Shown: positions 35,642 through 45,245, counted from the stretch's first letter. The stretch is DNA of 64,000 bases from Burkholderia ubonensis (GCF_001718695.1 NZ_CP013421.1:744001-808000); one strand, 5' to 3'. The notes: generated by a model from the letters alone, not told the origin. Numbers and translations are program-made.

Positions 35642-37173
35642 GTCGCGCTCCTCGCCGCGCGCAGTGCGATCAGCATCGACACGGTGCGGCGCGCGGTGTC
35701 GCGGCGCAGCATCCACGTCGCGCCGACGTACGCGCTCGCGAAGCAGACGATCAGCAGCGGCAACCGGACCAGGACCGGCACGCCGCCGAGATGCGCGCCC
35801 GCCTGCCGCACGATCGCCGCGCAGCCGAGGGCGATCAGATACGGCGGCACGAGCCGGCCCAGCAGCCGCGCGCGGTCCACTGCCAGCTCGACGACGACCG
35901 CGCCGAAACTGAGCGGCGTGATGCACAGCACCGCGCCGACGTACAGCCATGCGAGCTGCGCGACGCGCTGCGACGGCACGGCCACCATCGTCGCGAGCAC
36001 CAGCGCGAGCTTGACGAGCGTCAGCCACATCGTCACGTGCGGGCGGCCGCGCGCCGCGAGGAACGCGCCGTTGACGAACTGCACGGTCTGCACCGCTCCG
36101 AGCGCCATCAGCGGCGTCATGACCGCGGCGCTGGCGGCCCAGCGCGCACCGAACAGCACGATCGTGATGTCGTGGCTCAACACGGCCATCAGCACGAACA
36201 GCGGCGCCGCCGTCATCGCCGCGAGGCCCGTGACGTCGACGTAGGTGGCCGCCATCCGCTCGGCGTCGTGTGCGACGCGCGACAGCACGGCGAGCGCGAC
36301 GTCGGTCGCCGCGCGGCACAGCAGCTCGAGCGCCGTCTGATAGAGCCGCGCGCCGATCGCATAGATGCCGAGGCCGGCCGCGCCGTACAGCGCGACGACG
36401 ATCAGGTCGACGGTGCGCGTCGCCCACCAGTCGATCAGCCGCGCGGCGACGACATGCGCGCCGAAGCGCGCGAGCGGCGCGAACGTCGACACGTTGCGGC
36501 GGCCGCGCGGACGCCATACCGGCCGGCGCCACAGCCACGCCGCGGAGACCGTCATGAAGGTCGCCGCCTGCGCGATCAGGCTCCACGCGCCGGCGCCGGC
36601 CACCGCGAGCGCAACGGCCACCGCGCCCGCGACGCTCACCGACACGAGCTGGCGCATCGCGAGCGTCCGGAAATCGAGCCGCCGCTTGTACAGCGCCTCC
36701 TGAAACGAGCCGGCCGAGCCGATCGGCACGAACGCGGCGGCCACCCGCAGATACGGCGCGAGCCCCGGCACGCCGAGCCATGCTTCGACGCGCGCGGCGA
36801 GCGCGAACAGCACGGCCGCGAGCACGACGGCCATGCCGATCGAGAACGCGAACGGCCATTCGAGATCGTCGTCGGCGAGCGCGGCGCGCTGGACCACCGC
36901 ATCGCCGAGGCCGCCTTCGGCGATCATCAGCACCAGCGACAGCGACAACGTGACCGCCGCGGCAAGGCCGACGTCGGCCGGACCGAGCCAGCGCGCGACC
37001 AGCAGATACGTGACGAGCGTGACGAGCTTGCCGCCCCAGGCCTGCACCAGCGCCCACGCGAGGCCGCGCACGGTGCGCGCACCGAGCCGCTCGCCGCCGG
37101 GCGACGCGTGCGCATGAGCGGGCACGGGCGCAGGCGCGAACTCGCGCAGCGCCGGCTCAGTGCTCGGTTTCAT
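35638..37173 (-). CDS. polysaccharide flippase (Wzx-like, MOP superfamily)
   Basis: A 511-residue protein with about 12-14 TM helices starting GARTVRGLAWALVQAWGGKLVTLVTYLLVARWLGPADVGLAAAV, the N-terminal signature of RfbX/Wzx flippases. Would move the lipid-linked repeat unit across the inner membrane. The start MKPSTEPAL overlaps the end of wzc by 17 bp and its stop overlaps the polymerase ATG by 4 bp. Confidence 0.9.
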   Translation of the reverse strand: MKPSTEPALREFAPAPVPAHAHASPGGERLGARTVRGLAWALVQAWGGKLVTLVTYLLVARWLGPADVGLAAAVTLSLSLVLMIAEGGLGDAVVQRAALADDDLEWPFAFSIGMAVVLAAVLFALAARVEAWLGVPGLAPYLRVAAAFVPIGSAGSFQEALYKRRLDFRTLAMRQLVSVSVAGAVAVALAVAGAGAWSLIAQAATFMTVSAAWLWRRPVWRPRGRRNVSTFAPLARFGAHVVAARLIDWWATRTVDLIVVALYGAAGLGIYAIGARLYQTALELLCRAATDVALAVLSRVAHDAERMAATYVDVTGLAAMTAAPLFVLMAVLSHDITIVLFGARWAASAAVMTPLMALGAVQTVQFVNGAFLAARGRPHVTMWLTLVKLALVLATMVAVPSQRVAQLAWLYVGAVLCITPLSFGAVVVELAVDRARLLGRLVPPYLIALGCAAIVRQAGAHLGGVPVLVRLPLLIVCFASAYVGATWMLRRDTARRTVSMLIALRAARSAT

Positions 37174-39388
37174 ATGCGTAATTCCGTTCGCCGTACGTGC
37201 CGTAGACGGCCTGCCGGCGCGGCACGTCGTTCAGCACCACGCCGCTGATCGCGATGCCCGCGTTGCGCAGGCGTCGCTCCGCCTCGCGGATCTCCGGCAT
37301 CGAACTGCGGCCGTGCCGCACGCACAGCAGCGTCGTCGCGCCGTGACGGCCGATGGTCGCCGCGTCGTGCAGCGCGAGGATCGGCGCGGTGTCGACGATG
37401 ACGATGTCGTAGCGCCGCGACGCGGCGTCGAGCACCGTCTTGAAGCGGCCGTCGTTGAACAGCTCGGACGTGCGCGCGACCGCGCCGCGCGGCAGCACGT
37501 CGACGCCGGCGATCGACGTGCGCTGCACGCCGCGCTCGAGCGCGCCGCTCGCGATCACGTCGGGCAGCCCCGGCGCGGCCGGCAGGCCGAAGTGCCGATG
37601 CGCCTGACCGCGGCGAATGTCCGCGTCGATCAGCAGCACGCGCTTGCCGCCCGACGCGAACAGCGACGCGAGGTTCGCGCACAGGAACGACTTGCCGGCG
37701 TTCGGCTGCGGGCTCGTGACCATGATCACGTGGTGGCCCGTCTCGGACAGCGTGAACTGCAGCGTCGTGCGCAGGCTGCGGATTGCGTCGACGGTGACGT
37801 CCTCCGGGATCTCGGAGGCGAGCACGTGCGGGCCCTGCGCCGCGCGCTGTTGGCTGCGCACGAGGCGCCGCTGCGCGCGGCTGTGCGGCACCACCGCATA
37901 GACCGGCACGCCGAGCGCCTGCTCCAGATGCTCCGAGTGTTCGACGCGGCCCCACACGGCGCGCTGCGCGAACGGCGCGGCCACGCCGAGCGCGATGCCG
38001 ACGCACAGCGACAGCGCGATCACGAGCAGGCGCTTGGGCTTGACCGGCTTCACCGGCAGCACCGGCTGGTCGACCGCGCGGACGTTGCCGATCTCGCTCT
38101 GCTTCGCGATGTTCAGCTGCTGCGCGGTGTTGAGCAGGTTGGTGTACAGCTCGGTGTTCACGCGCACGTCGCGCAGCACCGCGAGGCCCTCGCGCTCCGT
38201 ATCGGGCAGCCTCGCTTCGCGCGTGCGCAGTTCCGCCGCCTTGCCCGCGAGTTCGGCGAGGTTCGCATCGAGCGCCTGCACGGCCGGATGACCGTCGGCG
38301 AAGCGCGCGATCAGGTCGACGCGCCTTTGCTTGAGTTCGAGCATGCGCGTGTCGATGTCGACTTCCTGGCCGAGCAGCAGCTTGCCCTGCTCGTCGAGAT
38401 CGACCGTGCGCGTGCGCGCGCGGAACTTCGCGTAGCGCTCCTCGGCGTCCTTCAGCGTCTGCTCGACCGCCGGCATGCTGATCTTCAGCGACTCGAGCGT
38501 GGCGGCCGCCTCCTTGCTCCGGTAGTCGCGGTTCTGCGCGACGTAGCCGTCCACCACCGCCTTCAGGATCTCCCTGATGCGCACCTTGTCGTCGCCCTCG
38601 AGCGTGACCGACAGGATCCCCGACTGCTTCGCCTTTTCCTCGACGCTCAGATCGTCCTGCAGTTGCGCGACGGCCTCGATCTGCGGGATGCGCTTGAGCC
38701 GGAACGTCGTGCCGGGGCGCGCGTCGAGCGCCGCGACCAGCAGCGTCAGCGGCTTGCCCTGGTACTCGCCATGCGCCGGTGCGCCGACCGCGCCGCTCAG
38801 CACGATGGCGTCGTCGTCGTCCCGCAGCATGTAGCGGCCGCCGTCCAGCGCGGTCACGGTGAACCACAGCCCGTCCAGCGCATCGACGCCGTCGTGGCTC
38901 GTCGCGCCGGCCGTCTCGAACGTCGCGACGTCGAACCGCTCGCCGCCCCACGCGAAGCGCGACAGGCCCCACAGCGGCGGCGCGATGCCTTCGCCGCGAT
39001 AGCGGCGCGCGACCCAGCGGCCGATCAGCGGGACATAGCGCGGCTCGGCAACGAGGTTCAGATGCTGCTTGGTGACGACCGCGTCGATCACCATGCGCGC
39101 ACGCACGAGCTCGAGTTCGGCGGCGGTCGTGCTGCCGTTGTCGAGCAGCGCCGCGATGTCGTGCAGCGGCGAGTTGCCGGCGGCGGTCGATTCGTTGACC
39201 TGGATCGTCGCGTCGACCCGATACACCGGCGTCGCGAACACCGCGTACAGCAGGCCCAGCAGGAACACGCCGGCCGCGATGCCGAGCACGAGGCGCCAGC
39301 GCGCCAGCACGATGTCGACGTAGGACGAGAGCGGCGCATCGTCGTACAACGCCGCGTCGTAGAGCCGTGCTTCGGAGAGGTCGTTCAT
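37157..39388 (-). CDS. wzc: Wzc/BceF-type tyrosine autokinase and chain-length regulator
   Basis: A 743-residue inner-membrane co-polymerase. The N-terminal Wzz domain starts after TM1 (LVLGIAAGVFLLGLLYAVF, about 32-50), then come a coiled-coil periplasmic region (about 270-400) and TM2 (LLVIALSLCVGIALGVAAPFA, about 450). The cytoplasmic BY-kinase has Walker A QPNAGKS, Walker A' LLIDADIRRG and Walker B IVIVDTAP. The C-terminus is the phosphorylated tyrosine cluster: Tyr729, 732, 737 and 739. Partners are Wza and the tyrosine phosphatase of the same operon. Confidence 0.95.
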   Translation of the reverse strand: MNDLSEARLYDAALYDDAPLSSYVDIVLARWRLVLGIAAGVFLLGLLYAVFATPVYRVDATIQVNESTAAGNSPLHDIAALLDNGSTTAAELELVRARMVIDAVVTKQHLNLVAEPRYVPLIGRWVARRYRGEGIAPPLWGLSRFAWGGERFDVATFETAGATSHDGVDALDGLWFTVTALDGGRYMLRDDDDAIVLSGAVGAPAHGEYQGKPLTLLVAALDARPGTTFRLKRIPQIEAVAQLQDDLSVEEKAKQSGILSVTLEGDDKVRIREILKAVVDGYVAQNRDYRSKEAAATLESLKISMPAVEQTLKDAEERYAKFRARTRTVDLDEQGKLLLGQEVDIDTRMLELKQRRVDLIARFADGHPAVQALDANLAELAGKAAELRTREARLPDTEREGLAVLRDVRVNTELYTNLLNTAQQLNIAKQSEIGNVRAVDQPVLPVKPVKPKRLLVIALSLCVGIALGVAAPFAQRAVWGRVEHSEHLEQALGVPVYAVVPHSRAQRRLVRSQQRAAQGPHVLASEIPEDVTVDAIRSLRTTLQFTLSETGHHVIMVTSPQPNAGKSFLCANLASLFASGGKRVLLIDADIRRGQAHRHFGLPAAPGLPDVIASGALERGVQRTSIAGVDVLPRGAVARTSELFNDGRFKTVLDAASRRYDIVIVDTAPILALHDAATIGRHGATTLLCVRHGRSSMPEIREAERRLRNAGIAISGVVLNDVPRRQAVYGTYGERNYAYETEH

Positions 39389-39442
39389 GGCGAATCCAGT
39401 GTCTATCGGGTTACAGCGCGGTCGCTGCGACGCGGCGGGCGC

Positions 39443-40645
39443 TCATTTCGCGACAAGCGCGCCGGTCATGCCGGCATTGATCGCGGGCAGCAGCAGCGAC
39501 AGCACGCGGCTGAAGCGCACGAGGCCGTTGCCGTCGACATAGACGACGTCCTTCGGCGCGAGCCTGAAGTCGTTCGCGAGGACCATCGCGACCGGCGACT
39601 TCGCGTCGAGATGGAACACGTCCGGCGTACGCGAGCCGCGCGCGCGGATCACGTACACCTGCGCGGTGTCGGCCGTGCCGCTGTTGAAGCTGCCGGCCTG
39701 CTGCAACGCGTCGCCGAGCGTGAGCGACCCGTCGCGCAGCGGTAGCGCGAGCGTCGGCTTCGTGACCTCGCCCATCACGTATGCGCCGCTGTCCTCGCGC
39801 GACTGCACGCGCAGCACGTCGCGATTGCGCAGCAGGATGCGCGCCGGGTCGATCCGCCGCGCGACGAGCCGCGACAGGTCGAGCACGTAGCGCGCGTCGC
39901 CGCGCAGCAGCTCGATCCGGCTGCGGTCGGCAGTGGGCTGCAGGCCGCCCGCACGATCGAGCGCCTCGATGAGCGTCATCGGCACGTCGTTGATCGGCTG
40001 GTTGCCGGGATTGCGCACCTCGCCTTCGACGTAGACCTGCTGGCTCCGGTACGACGTGACGCGCACGGTGACCTGCGGATCGCGGAACGTTTTCGCGAGC
40101 GCGACGCGGAACGCATCGCGCACCTCGGTCGTCGTCCTGCCTGTAACCGCGACCGTGCCGACATACGGAAACTGCACGCTGCCGTTCTCGTCGACGACGA
40201 AGCCACCGACCGGGTCGCTCGGCCGTTGCGTCGACGACGTCTGGGTGGTCGGCGCCGCCGCGGACAGCTCCGGGTGGTCCCACACCGTGATCTGCAGCAC
40301 GTCGCCCGCGCCGATGCGGTAACCGCCCTTCCCACGCTCGGCCAGCAGCGCATCGACGTTCGCCGACCGGTCGCCGGCGTCGCCGCCGTCGCCGTCGCGC
40401 ATCCGCTGCAGCAGGTCGACGTCGATCTCGCGGATCGGCACGTCGAGCGCCCGCGCCGGCTCGCCGTTGCGCGCACTGCTCAGCTGAAGGGCCGGCGCGT
40501 CGTTCATCCGCATGCCCGGTGCGACCGCGCAGCCGGCCACGACAACGGACAGCGCGAGCGGCGCCAGCGCGCGGCCCCAACGGCCCGGTCGGCCTCGGCG
40601 GCCCCAACGGCCTGCGGTCGATACAACGTCTGATGCTCGATTCAT
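39443..40645 (-). CDS. wza: Wza-type outer-membrane polysaccharide export lipoprotein
   Basis: A 400-residue export channel subunit. The signal sequence ends in the lipobox VAGC with the acylated Cys at 39. The Poly_export domain follows ([20 protein letters not shown]), then SLBB-like repeats ([65 protein letters not shown]) and a C-terminal helix ([16 protein letters not shown]) that should form the outer-membrane barrel. MNRASDVVS at 40645 was chosen because upstream in-frame sequence is another gene's shadow. Confidence 0.95.
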   Translation of the reverse strand: MNRASDVVSTAGRWGRRGRPGRWGRALAPLALSVVVAGCAVAPGMRMNDAPALQLSSARNGEPARALDVPIREIDVDLLQRMRDGDGGDAGDRSANVDALLAERGKGGYRIGAGDVLQITVWDHPELSAAAPTTQTSSTQRPSDPVGGFVVDENGSVQFPYVGTVAVTGRTTTEVRDAFRVALAKTFRDPQVTVRVTSYRSQQVYVEGEVRNPGNQPINDVPMTLIEALDRAGGLQPTADRSRIELLRGDARYVLDLSRLVARRIDPARILLRNRDVLRVQSREDSGAYVMGEVTKPTLALPLRDGSLTLGDALQQAGSFNSGTADTAQVYVIRARGSRTPDVFHLDAKSPVAMVLANDFRLAPKDVVYVDGNGLVRFSRVLSLLLPAINAGMTGALVAK

Positions 40646-41148
40646 TGCGGCCTCGTATGTCGGGCTGTCGTTGCGTCCGTCGCGGCAGCAGGCGCACGGC
40701 GGCTCTCGTTTCGTTGCGCGACGGCGAGCGTCCGTGCGCGCCGCTCGCATGCGTTGCGGTCGGTCACCATGGCGAGCGAGCCCACGGTGGCGCGAGGCCG
40801 GGCCAGTCGTCGCGCGCACCGTCCTGCGCGCCGCGAGTCGGAACCGCGACGCGGCGCGCGTGGCCGGCGCGCGGCACGCCCGGCAGGTCGGGCGCGTCGA
40901 GCGAGAACGCACGCATGCGCCGCTCGATCGGCAGCAGCGCGTAATCGCCGGCTGCCGGCACGGCAACGCCGGACGCGGCCGCCGGCTTTGCACGCGCGCC
41001 ACGCGCGCCATCCGCGCGCGACGTTCGCGAGGCCGGCGAGCCCACGCGCGGACACCGTCAGCGCAGCGGCCGCACACGCACCGCCGTGCGGCGCCGCTGC
41101 GCCGATCGCGCACGCGAGCATCGCGAACCGCAGCGCGCGCCGTCGCAT
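40642..41148 (-). CDS. small ORF between phosphatase and wza, with an apparent frame switch
   Basis: The 168-codon frame is coupled at both ends: its ATG shares a base with the phosphatase stop (TGATG) and its stop overlaps the wza start (ATGA). The first 55 or so residues look like an exported protein ([22 protein letters not shown]). After about 40985 the coding signal moves to another frame, reading [26 protein letters not shown] and ending at 40764, while the original frame turns arginine-rich. Near the switch is a repetitive GCGCGTGGCGCGCGTG. Could be a frameshifted gene of about 128 residues or a genuine basic protein. No family recognised. Confidence 0.4.
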   Translation of the reverse strand: MRRRALRFAMLACAIGAAAPHGGACAAAALTVSARGLAGLANVARGWRAWRACKAGGRVRRCRAGSRRLRAAADRAAHACVLARRARPAGRAARRPRAPRRGSDSRRAGRCARRLARPRATVGSLAMVTDRNACERRARTLAVAQRNESRRAPAAATDATTARHTRPQ

Positions 41149-41600
41149 CACGCGCCTCCATGTGCGGCGGCGGCCGGAATGCGTGCGATCCACTGCGCGA
41201 CCGCGCGCTCGATATGGGCGGCCACGGCGTCGAACACGTCCGCCGACTTGCCGACCGGATCCTCGATATCGCGCTTGGTCGCGTGGTCGAGCTGGAACAC
41301 GCGGCCGCGCGCAAACGGATAGCGGCGTTCGATTTCGCGGCACTGGACGAGCGTCATCGCGAGAATCAGCTGCGAGGCGCGCACGTGGCCCAGATGCACG
41401 GGCTGCGCGATATGCGGCGTGAGGTCGAAGCCACGCGCGCGCATCGCGTCGATCGCGGCCTGCGCGGCGGGCCGCCCGGCCAGCGCGATCAGTCCCGCGC
41501 TGCGCACCTGGATGAACGGCAGCGCCCGCGCGAGCATCGCGCTCGCCATCGGGCTGCGGCACGCGTTGCCGTCGCAAACGATCAGAATGCGTTCGATCAT
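41148..41600 (-). CDS. low-molecular-weight protein tyrosine phosphatase
   Basis: A 150-residue Wzb/BceD-type phosphatase that resets the tyrosine kinase Wzc. The active-site loop is CDGNACRS, Cys9 and Arg15 (C-x5-R), with Ala in place of the usual Ile/Leu, and the general acid is Asp114 in EDPVGKS. Starts [11 protein letters not shown], 8 bp after the sugar-transferase stop. Confidence 0.94.
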   Translation of the reverse strand: MIERILIVCDGNACRSPMASAMLARALPFIQVRSAGLIALAGRPAAQAAIDAMRARGFDLTPHIAQPVHLGHVRASQLILAMTLVQCREIERRYPFARGRVFQLDHATKRDIEDPVGKSADVFDAVAAHIERAVAQWIARIPAAAAHGGA

Positions 41601-41608
41601 GGGCAGCC

Positions 41609-42979
41609 TCAGTACGCGTTCGGATGCACGAAGCCCTTCAGCACCGTGGCCGCGACGATTCGCATGTCGAGCCCGAAGGACCAGTTGCGCAGGTAATAGA
41701 GGTCGTGCTGGACGCGCCCGACCATCTTGTCGAGTTGGTCGGTTTCGCCGCGATAGCCGTTGACCTGCGCCCAGCCGGTGATACCGGGCTTGATCCGGTA
41801 GCGATGGATGTAGCCGTCGACGAGCGGCCGGTACAGATCGTCGTGCTCGATCGCATGCGGCCGCGGCCCGACGACCGACATGTCGCCGCGCAGCACGTTG
41901 AAGAACTGCGGCAGTTCGTCGAGGCTCGTGCGGCGCAGGAATGCGCCGACCCGCGTGATGCGCGCATCGCCGCGCGTGGCCTGACGCACGACGCCGGCCG
42001 GGTCGGCGTGTACGCGCATGGTGCGGAACTTGTAGATGCGGAAGACGCGGCCGTCCGCGCCTTTCCGATACTGCGTAAACAGCACCGGGCCCGGCGACGA
42101 CAGCTTCACCGCGACGGCGATCGCGCCGAGCAGCGGCGCGAGCGCGACGAGCGCCGCCGCCGCGAACACGCGGTCGAACAGCGCCTTCTGCAGCAGCGCG
42201 CGATGCGACATCGGCGACGCGACCAGATTGATCGCGGGCATCCCGACCAGATCCATCATCGTGCCGCCGAGCCACGCAATGCTGCGCATGTCCGGCATGA
42301 AGCGGATGTTGACGAGGTCGTCGCCGAACGCCTTCAACACGCGCCGGATCGTGCGCTCCTCGCAGATCGGCACGGCGAGCCAGATTTCGGTGGCCGCTTC
42401 GGCGCGCACGGCCGCGGCGAACGCGGCGAAGTCGGTGATCGCCGGAAGCACGCCGTTGGACGCGCCGGCCGGATCGTGGAACAGCACCGGGCGAAAGCCG
42501 CTCGCGGGCGACAGCGCGAGCGTCTCGATCACGCGCACCGCATAGGCGCCGCTGCCGACGATCGCCACCTTGCGCAGGTTCAGGCCCGCATGCCTGACGC
42601 GCGCGAGCATCGCATACGCGAGCATGCGCATCGCGATGAATCCACATCCGGCGATGCCGGTCCAGTACGCGAACCACAGGCGCGACACCTGATCGGCCCG
42701 ATGCAGCGCGAACAGCAGCACCAGGTTGCAGGCCTGCACCGCGATCCACGCGGCGCTGATGCGGCTGATCATCGCGATCCACGAGCGCCCGCGCCACGAC
42801 TGATACACCTGCAAGGCTGGAAACACGGCGAGCGTCAGCATCACGACGAACGGCACGACCATCGCGTCGGATCGGCCGAGCGGGTCATCGGCGAAGCGCA
42901 CATGCGACGCGACGGCCGCCGCGGCCACCACGACCACCGCGTCGAGCACGCGCGCCACCATCGACTGAACTCCAAACAT
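41609..42979 (-). CDS. undecaprenyl-phosphate glucose phosphotransferase (WcaJ/BceB-like)
   Basis: Begins repeat-unit synthesis by transferring a sugar-1-phosphate, usually glucose, to undecaprenyl phosphate. A 456-residue polyprenol-phosphate hexose-1-phosphate transferase with four N-terminal TM helices, a central Rossmann-like region (RKVAIVGSGAYAVRVIETLAL), a fifth hydrophobic segment and the catalytic C-domain: PVLFTQYRKGADGRVFRIYKFRTM, TSLDELPQFFNVLRGDMSVVGPRP, YRIKPGITGWAQVNGYRGET. Lies 41 bp after manC. Confidence 0.94.
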   Translation of the reverse strand: MFGVQSMVARVLDAVVVVAAAAVASHVRFADDPLGRSDAMVVPFVVMLTLAVFPALQVYQSWRGRSWIAMISRISAAWIAVQACNLVLLFALHRADQVSRLWFAYWTGIAGCGFIAMRMLAYAMLARVRHAGLNLRKVAIVGSGAYAVRVIETLALSPASGFRPVLFHDPAGASNGVLPAITDFAAFAAAVRAEAATEIWLAVPICEERTIRRVLKAFGDDLVNIRFMPDMRSIAWLGGTMMDLVGMPAINLVASPMSHRALLQKALFDRVFAAAALVALAPLLGAIAVAVKLSSPGPVLFTQYRKGADGRVFRIYKFRTMRVHADPAGVVRQATRGDARITRVGAFLRRTSLDELPQFFNVLRGDMSVVGPRPHAIEHDDLYRPLVDGYIHRYRIKPGITGWAQVNGYRGETDQLDKMVGRVQHDLYYLRNWSFGLDMRIVAATVLKGFVHPNAY

Positions 42980-43020
42980 GGGCTTTCTCCACGCGGCGCA
43001 CGAGCGCGCCGCAATCGCGG

Positions 43021-44547
43021 TCACACGCGTCCGTAGGCGTCGTCGAAGCGAACGATGTCGTCTTCGCCCAGATAGCTGCCGGTCTGCACTTCGATGATTT
43101 CCAGCGGCAGCCGCCCCGGGTTTTCGAGCCGGTGGCGCACGCCCATCGGGATGTACATCGATTCGTTCTCGCCGAGCAGGAACTGCTCGTCGCCGCGCGT
43201 GACGGCCGCGGTGCCTTTCACGACGGTCCAGTGTTCGGCGCGATGGTGATGCATCTGCAACGACAGACGCGCGCCCGGATCGACGACGATCCGCTTCACC
43301 TGAAAGCGCTCGCCGCGATCGACCGAGTCGTAACAGCCCCACGGACGCCGCACCAGCCGATGCGTGTCGGCTTCCGCGCCGCGTTCGGCCTTGATCCGTG
43401 CCACCAGCGACTTGACGCCCTGAACCTGCTCGCGGTTCACCACCAGCACCGCATCGGGCGTCTCGACCACCGCCACGTTGCTGACGCCGACGCACGCGAC
43501 GAGCCGGCCCTCGGAATGCGCGTAGCACGCGGCTGCGTCCTCGAACATCACGCGCCCGCGTCCGGCGTTGCCGTTCGCGTCCTTGTCGAGCGCGTCCCAG
43601 ACGCCATCCCACGAACCGAGGTCCGACCAGCCGGCTTCGAGCGGCACCGCGACGGCCGCCGGCGGTTCGGCGAGCGACGAGAGCCGCTCCATCACCGCGT
43701 AGTCGATCGAGTTCGACGGACACGCGGCGAACGGCTGCGCGGCCGGATGGAAGCAGTCCGCCGCGGCGGCGCCGTCGCGGATCGCGGCGACGCACGCGTG
43801 ATGAATCTCCGGCGCAAGCGCGGCGATCGCACGCAGCCACACGCTGGCGCGCACGACGTAGATCCCGCTGTTCCACCAGTGCGACCCGGACGCGACGTAA
43901 TGCGCGGCGATTTCCGGCGCGGGCTTCTCGACGAACGCATCGAGCGCGAACGCGCCCGCGGCGCCGTCCAGCGCCACCGGCATGCCGGTGCGCAGATAGC
44001 CGAAGCCCGAATCGGCATGCGTCGGCCGCACGCCGAGCGTCGCGAGGCAACCGAGCTGCGCGTAGCGCAACGCCGTCTCCATCGCGCGCTCGAACGCGGC
44101 CGTATCGGCGATCGCGTGATCGGCCGGCATCACCGCCAGCACCGCATCGCCGTGCCGCACGCGCGCAAGTTCGGCCGCGAGCGTCATGGCGGGTGCCGTG
44201 TCGCGCCGCGCCGGCTCGACGATCACCTGCGCGCGCAGCTCGCTCGCCGCGAGCTGGCGCACCGTGATGTGCCGATGCGCGTCGCCGCACACCACCTGCG
44301 CAGCGGCCAGCTCGAAGGTCGCGGACAGACCGCGCACGCGACGCAGCGTCGATTCCAGCAACGATTCGTCGCCGACGAGCTGCGTCAGCTGCTTCGGATG
44401 CTGCTCGCGCGACATCGGCCACAGCCGCGTGCCCGCGCCGCCGGCCAGGATCACCGGCACGACCGCGGCGGCGGCGCCGCCGCGGCCGGGTTCGTGCAGA
44501 TCCGAATCGGCAATGCGCGCATTACCGATGGAAGCGAGTTCGCCCAT
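43021..44547 (-). CDS. manC: mannose-1-phosphate guanylyltransferase / mannose-6-phosphate isomerase
   Basis: Bifunctional GDP-mannose synthesis enzyme (AlgA/ManC/BceA type) of 508 residues. The N-terminal pyrophosphorylase has PVILAGGAGTRLWPMSREQHPKQ and FVEKPAPEIA; the C-terminal cupin isomerase has RPWGCYDSVDRGERFQVKRIVVDPGARLSLQMHHHRAEHWTVV. MGELASIGN is preceded by GAGGAGCGC. First gene of the exopolysaccharide operon, about 460 bp downstream of the sigma-54 promoter. Confidence 0.95.
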   Translation of the reverse strand: MGELASIGNARIADSDLHEPGRGGAAAAVVPVILAGGAGTRLWPMSREQHPKQLTQLVGDESLLESTLRRVRGLSATFELAAAQVVCGDAHRHITVRQLAASELRAQVIVEPARRDTAPAMTLAAELARVRHGDAVLAVMPADHAIADTAAFERAMETALRYAQLGCLATLGVRPTHADSGFGYLRTGMPVALDGAAGAFALDAFVEKPAPEIAAHYVASGSHWWNSGIYVVRASVWLRAIAALAPEIHHACVAAIRDGAAAADCFHPAAQPFAACPSNSIDYAVMERLSSLAEPPAAVAVPLEAGWSDLGSWDGVWDALDKDANGNAGRGRVMFEDAAACYAHSEGRLVACVGVSNVAVVETPDAVLVVNREQVQGVKSLVARIKAERGAEADTHRLVRRPWGCYDSVDRGERFQVKRIVVDPGARLSLQMHHHRAEHWTVVKGTAAVTRGDEQFLLGENESMYIPMGVRHRLENPGRLPLEIIEVQTGSYLGEDDIVRFDDAYGRV

Positions 44548-45007
44548 TTTTGCGCTCCTCAATGCAAGCTGTTTTCGCATGCACGGAAATGCCGGACGCG
44601 TTAAGCCCTCGGTATCCCGATGCATCGCACATTCGCCGCGAATGCGATTCATTCGCGCGAACCAATCAATTAATTCGAATGCCCTTATGAAATCGAATTC
44701 GCGACTAGCGGACCCACGCCACGATTCGCGAGGGCCATGCGGACGTTGAACGCACTGCAGCCTGCTCGAAAGCGCGCATCGCACCGTTATGTGCAGGCGC
44801 GGAAAACGGCTCGGTAACACGAAATGGGGCGACGGACATGCCGTGCCGCAGCAATCCGCAACGGACGCGCGAGCGGACCTGCTCCGTCGATTGAAGGCCC
44901 AGCCCCGGCCGCCTTGCCCCCACGGCGCGGCCGGTGATCGGAATGCTTGTGTAATTCATGGTTGGTCTAACGTTATGGTATTAACTACTGCGGCACGGGG
45001 CATTTAA

Positions 45008-45023
45008 TGCAGGTTCCGTGCCA
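45008..45023 (-). promoter_or_regulatory. sigma-54 (RpoN) promoter of the exopolysaccharide operon
   Basis: The minus strand reads TGGCACGGAACCTGCA. The invariant GG and GC are present with exactly 10 bp between them and the minus 24 block TGGCACG is a full match. Predicted start near 44997, about 450 bp before manC. Confidence 0.78.
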
Positions 45024-45151
45024 CCGCTGCGCATTCTGATGCTGCAGCGCGGAAAACCATCGATAAACCAATGACCTAGGTGTGCGGGCCAATAATCTGA
45101 ATAAATCGAAACAGGCCAGTGTAACGTTTGCGCGAATGCCGCGTTCTCGGC

Positions 45152-45190
45152 CGTTACGTAACGACACGCCGTAACGCAGATACGTTACGG
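45152..45190. promoter_or_regulatory. palindromic upstream activator sites (CGTTAC/GTAACG)
   Basis: A perfect 12-bp palindrome CGTTACGTAACG (45152-45163) and an inverted repeat CCGTAACG-N6-CGTTACGG (45169-45190), with a further half-site GTAACG at 45121-45126. They lie about 130-180 bp upstream of the sigma-54 promoter, the usual distance for an enhancer-binding activator. Confidence 0.6.
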
Positions 45191-45245
45191 ATTGCGAGAT
45201 CACACGCGGCGGGCGATTTTCTGCGCGAGCAAATCATTCGCCCGT

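Noticed and set aside
44705..44959. 84-codon minus-strand frame in the exopolysaccharide leader
   Set aside because: No ribosome-binding site, no domain and weak codon bias; mentioned under the leader finding only.
29214..45000. Very long plus-strand open frames opposite the exopolysaccharide operon
   Set aside because: Same composition artefact; the minus strand carries recognisable families with coupled starts and stops throughout.
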